Positions 63,223 to 64,000 of a DNA stretch of 64,000 nt are shown here, one piece after another. Numbering within the stretch: the first letter of the stretch is position 1; each line of letters opens with the position of its first letter. The notes under the pieces are model-generated. The model was not told the DNA's origin, ran no database searches, and was given only the letters and a program-made list of their open reading frames with translations. The stretch covers positions 186,001-250,000 of the forward strand of contig NZ_JAPNOZ010000012.1 of NCBI RefSeq assembly GCF_029955155.1. The letters run 5' to 3'. The position numbers and the translations under genes were made by a program. The DNA comes from Psychrobacillus sp. NEAU-3TGS. GTDB lineage: Bacteria; Bacillota; Bacilli; Bacillales_A; Planococcaceae.

Positions 63223-64000
63223 TTGGTCATAAAAACTAAAGTCAACTATCCATTTATATATTTCTTGTTGGATCCAAATATAGTGTTTGTTTATAAAAAC
63301 GAAACACAAAATTACATAACTGTTTTGGATTTAAGTAGAACGGAAGGTTGGGGAACATTTGAATTAGAACAAGAAGATGAATTTGAAACATTTGATCCTT
63401 ACAAAAGTAATCCTATTCAAGGCAAAACGTTTTTTGCAAATCAGGATGACATGGTCTTGCTGGTAGAATCCATTAATCAACAGATCCAAAAAAATCGTCA
63501 GTTACGAACAGCTTGCCCGGTTCATATCGTTTCCTCTGAATCCGCAGCGGGTTCCTTAGAGTCGGTCTTGAAAGACCAAAGACTGTAGTAGGCTTCCCCG
63601 ATTTCCTTTCTATTGGGCCTTTGGGAGAACTGGATAAAAAAACAGGTCAAACTTCTCGAAAAGATTGGTTAATTGAAAATATTAACATTGAACAGGAAGT
63701 AGAATATCCCGTTAAATTTTCAAATACACTCCGAGAAATAGAAGATATACCTAGTGAAGTTCCTATCTATATTTGGTATGGAAACAATGCAAATGAACAA
63801 ATATGTATGCGGTTTCTAGTCTACTTATTAAAGGATAAAACAAGTGAGCTATTTCTAATAAACTCCACTGATCTTTATGAAAAACATTTAAGAACTCAAA
63901 AACAACAGTTACATATTTTCAATACCAGCCAAATGGAATCCCAAGATATAAAGATATTGTTTGAAAAAAATAATAAGGCCACTCCATTATCTGAAAAAGA
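63223..64000 (+). pseudogene. DUF1835-domain protein, frameshifted, 3' end outside window
   Basis: A TTG at 63223 follows AGGAGG at only 2 bases; the start is uncertain and ATA 63229 is better spaced. The frame has an N-terminal part (NYITVLDLSRTEGWGTFELE) and the DUF1835 entry PVHIVSSESAAGSLE, then stops at 63588. The next frame continues as ERPKTVVGFPDFLSIGPLGE and YIWYGNNANEQICMRFLVYL, to the window end. Loss of one A near 63557 explains it. It is homologous to the gene at 40741-41748. Confidence 0.7.

Noticed and set aside
1-64000. CRISPR arrays, tRNA and rRNA genes
   Set aside because: No regularly spaced direct repeats, cloverleaf-like sequences or rRNA signatures were recognised.

Overview
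The window reads as a low-GC Firmicute chromosome of the Bacillales. Family-level content (Rel-like HD protein, FMN riboswitches, MhqR-type operator, PadR/DUF2812 module, UvrX-like polymerase, T7SS-type toxin and immunity genes), strong AGGAGG ribosome sites and frequent TTG/GTG starts fit a Bacillaceae or Planococcaceae member; the genus cannot be fixed from sequence alone. No rRNA, tRNA or CRISPR array was seen.

Layout. 1-8270 is a polymorphic-toxin/immunity region: a 5'-partial PoNe-type DNase toxin with a frameshift, its PoNi-type immunity gene also with a frameshift, a reverse-strand operon of a membrane protein, a TPR protein and a TPR-AAA+ ATPase, then a string of orphan and decaying immunity genes (TPR type, Imm30-like, SUKH-like, Imm47-like). 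8416-12118 holds an HpaI-aldolase/cupin/DUF6282/MatC-type transporter operon with a divergent Crp/Fnr regulator (12411-13085). 13650-14192 is a small Cys/His-containing gene behind two Fur-box-like sites. 14363-21349 has an M48 protease (frameshifted), guanine deaminase, a Rel-like hydrolase with an eroded synthetase domain, and a LysE exporter divergent from a MocR regulator across a near-perfect palindrome. 21446-23348 is a PadR-DUF2812-M50 module.

24337-26692 is a rib operon (ribE-ribB-ribH, without ribD or ribA) behind two complete tandem FMN riboswitches. 27050-30860 is a quinone/catechol detoxification locus with a perfect MhqR-type palindrome, three ring-cleaving dioxygenase paralogues and an FMN reductase. 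31529-36540 links a GntR regulator, an opine-dehydrogenase-like enzyme and a polar amino acid ABC transporter. 36952-47000 is an accessory stretch of small membrane proteins, a LexA-controlled UvrX-like polymerase, a DUF1835 protein, several methyltransferases, NUDIX, GNAT and P-loop proteins, with several broken genes.

47414-52257 has an ArsR regulator with a quinone-oxidoreductase-like enzyme, a CBS/HlyC protein, NUDIX, GNAT and DinB proteins. 52310-59922 looks like a beta-alanine/GABA-type amino acid catabolic block: permease, PucR regulator, CoA-acylating semialdehyde dehydrogenase, omega-aminotransferase and alanine dehydrogenase. 60252-62048 is an ECF sigma factor with a DUF4179 anti-sigma-like partner. 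The window ends in a second, frameshifted DUF1835 gene.

Several genes are broken by single-base shifts, mostly in short homopolymers, so sequencing error must be separated from true decay.
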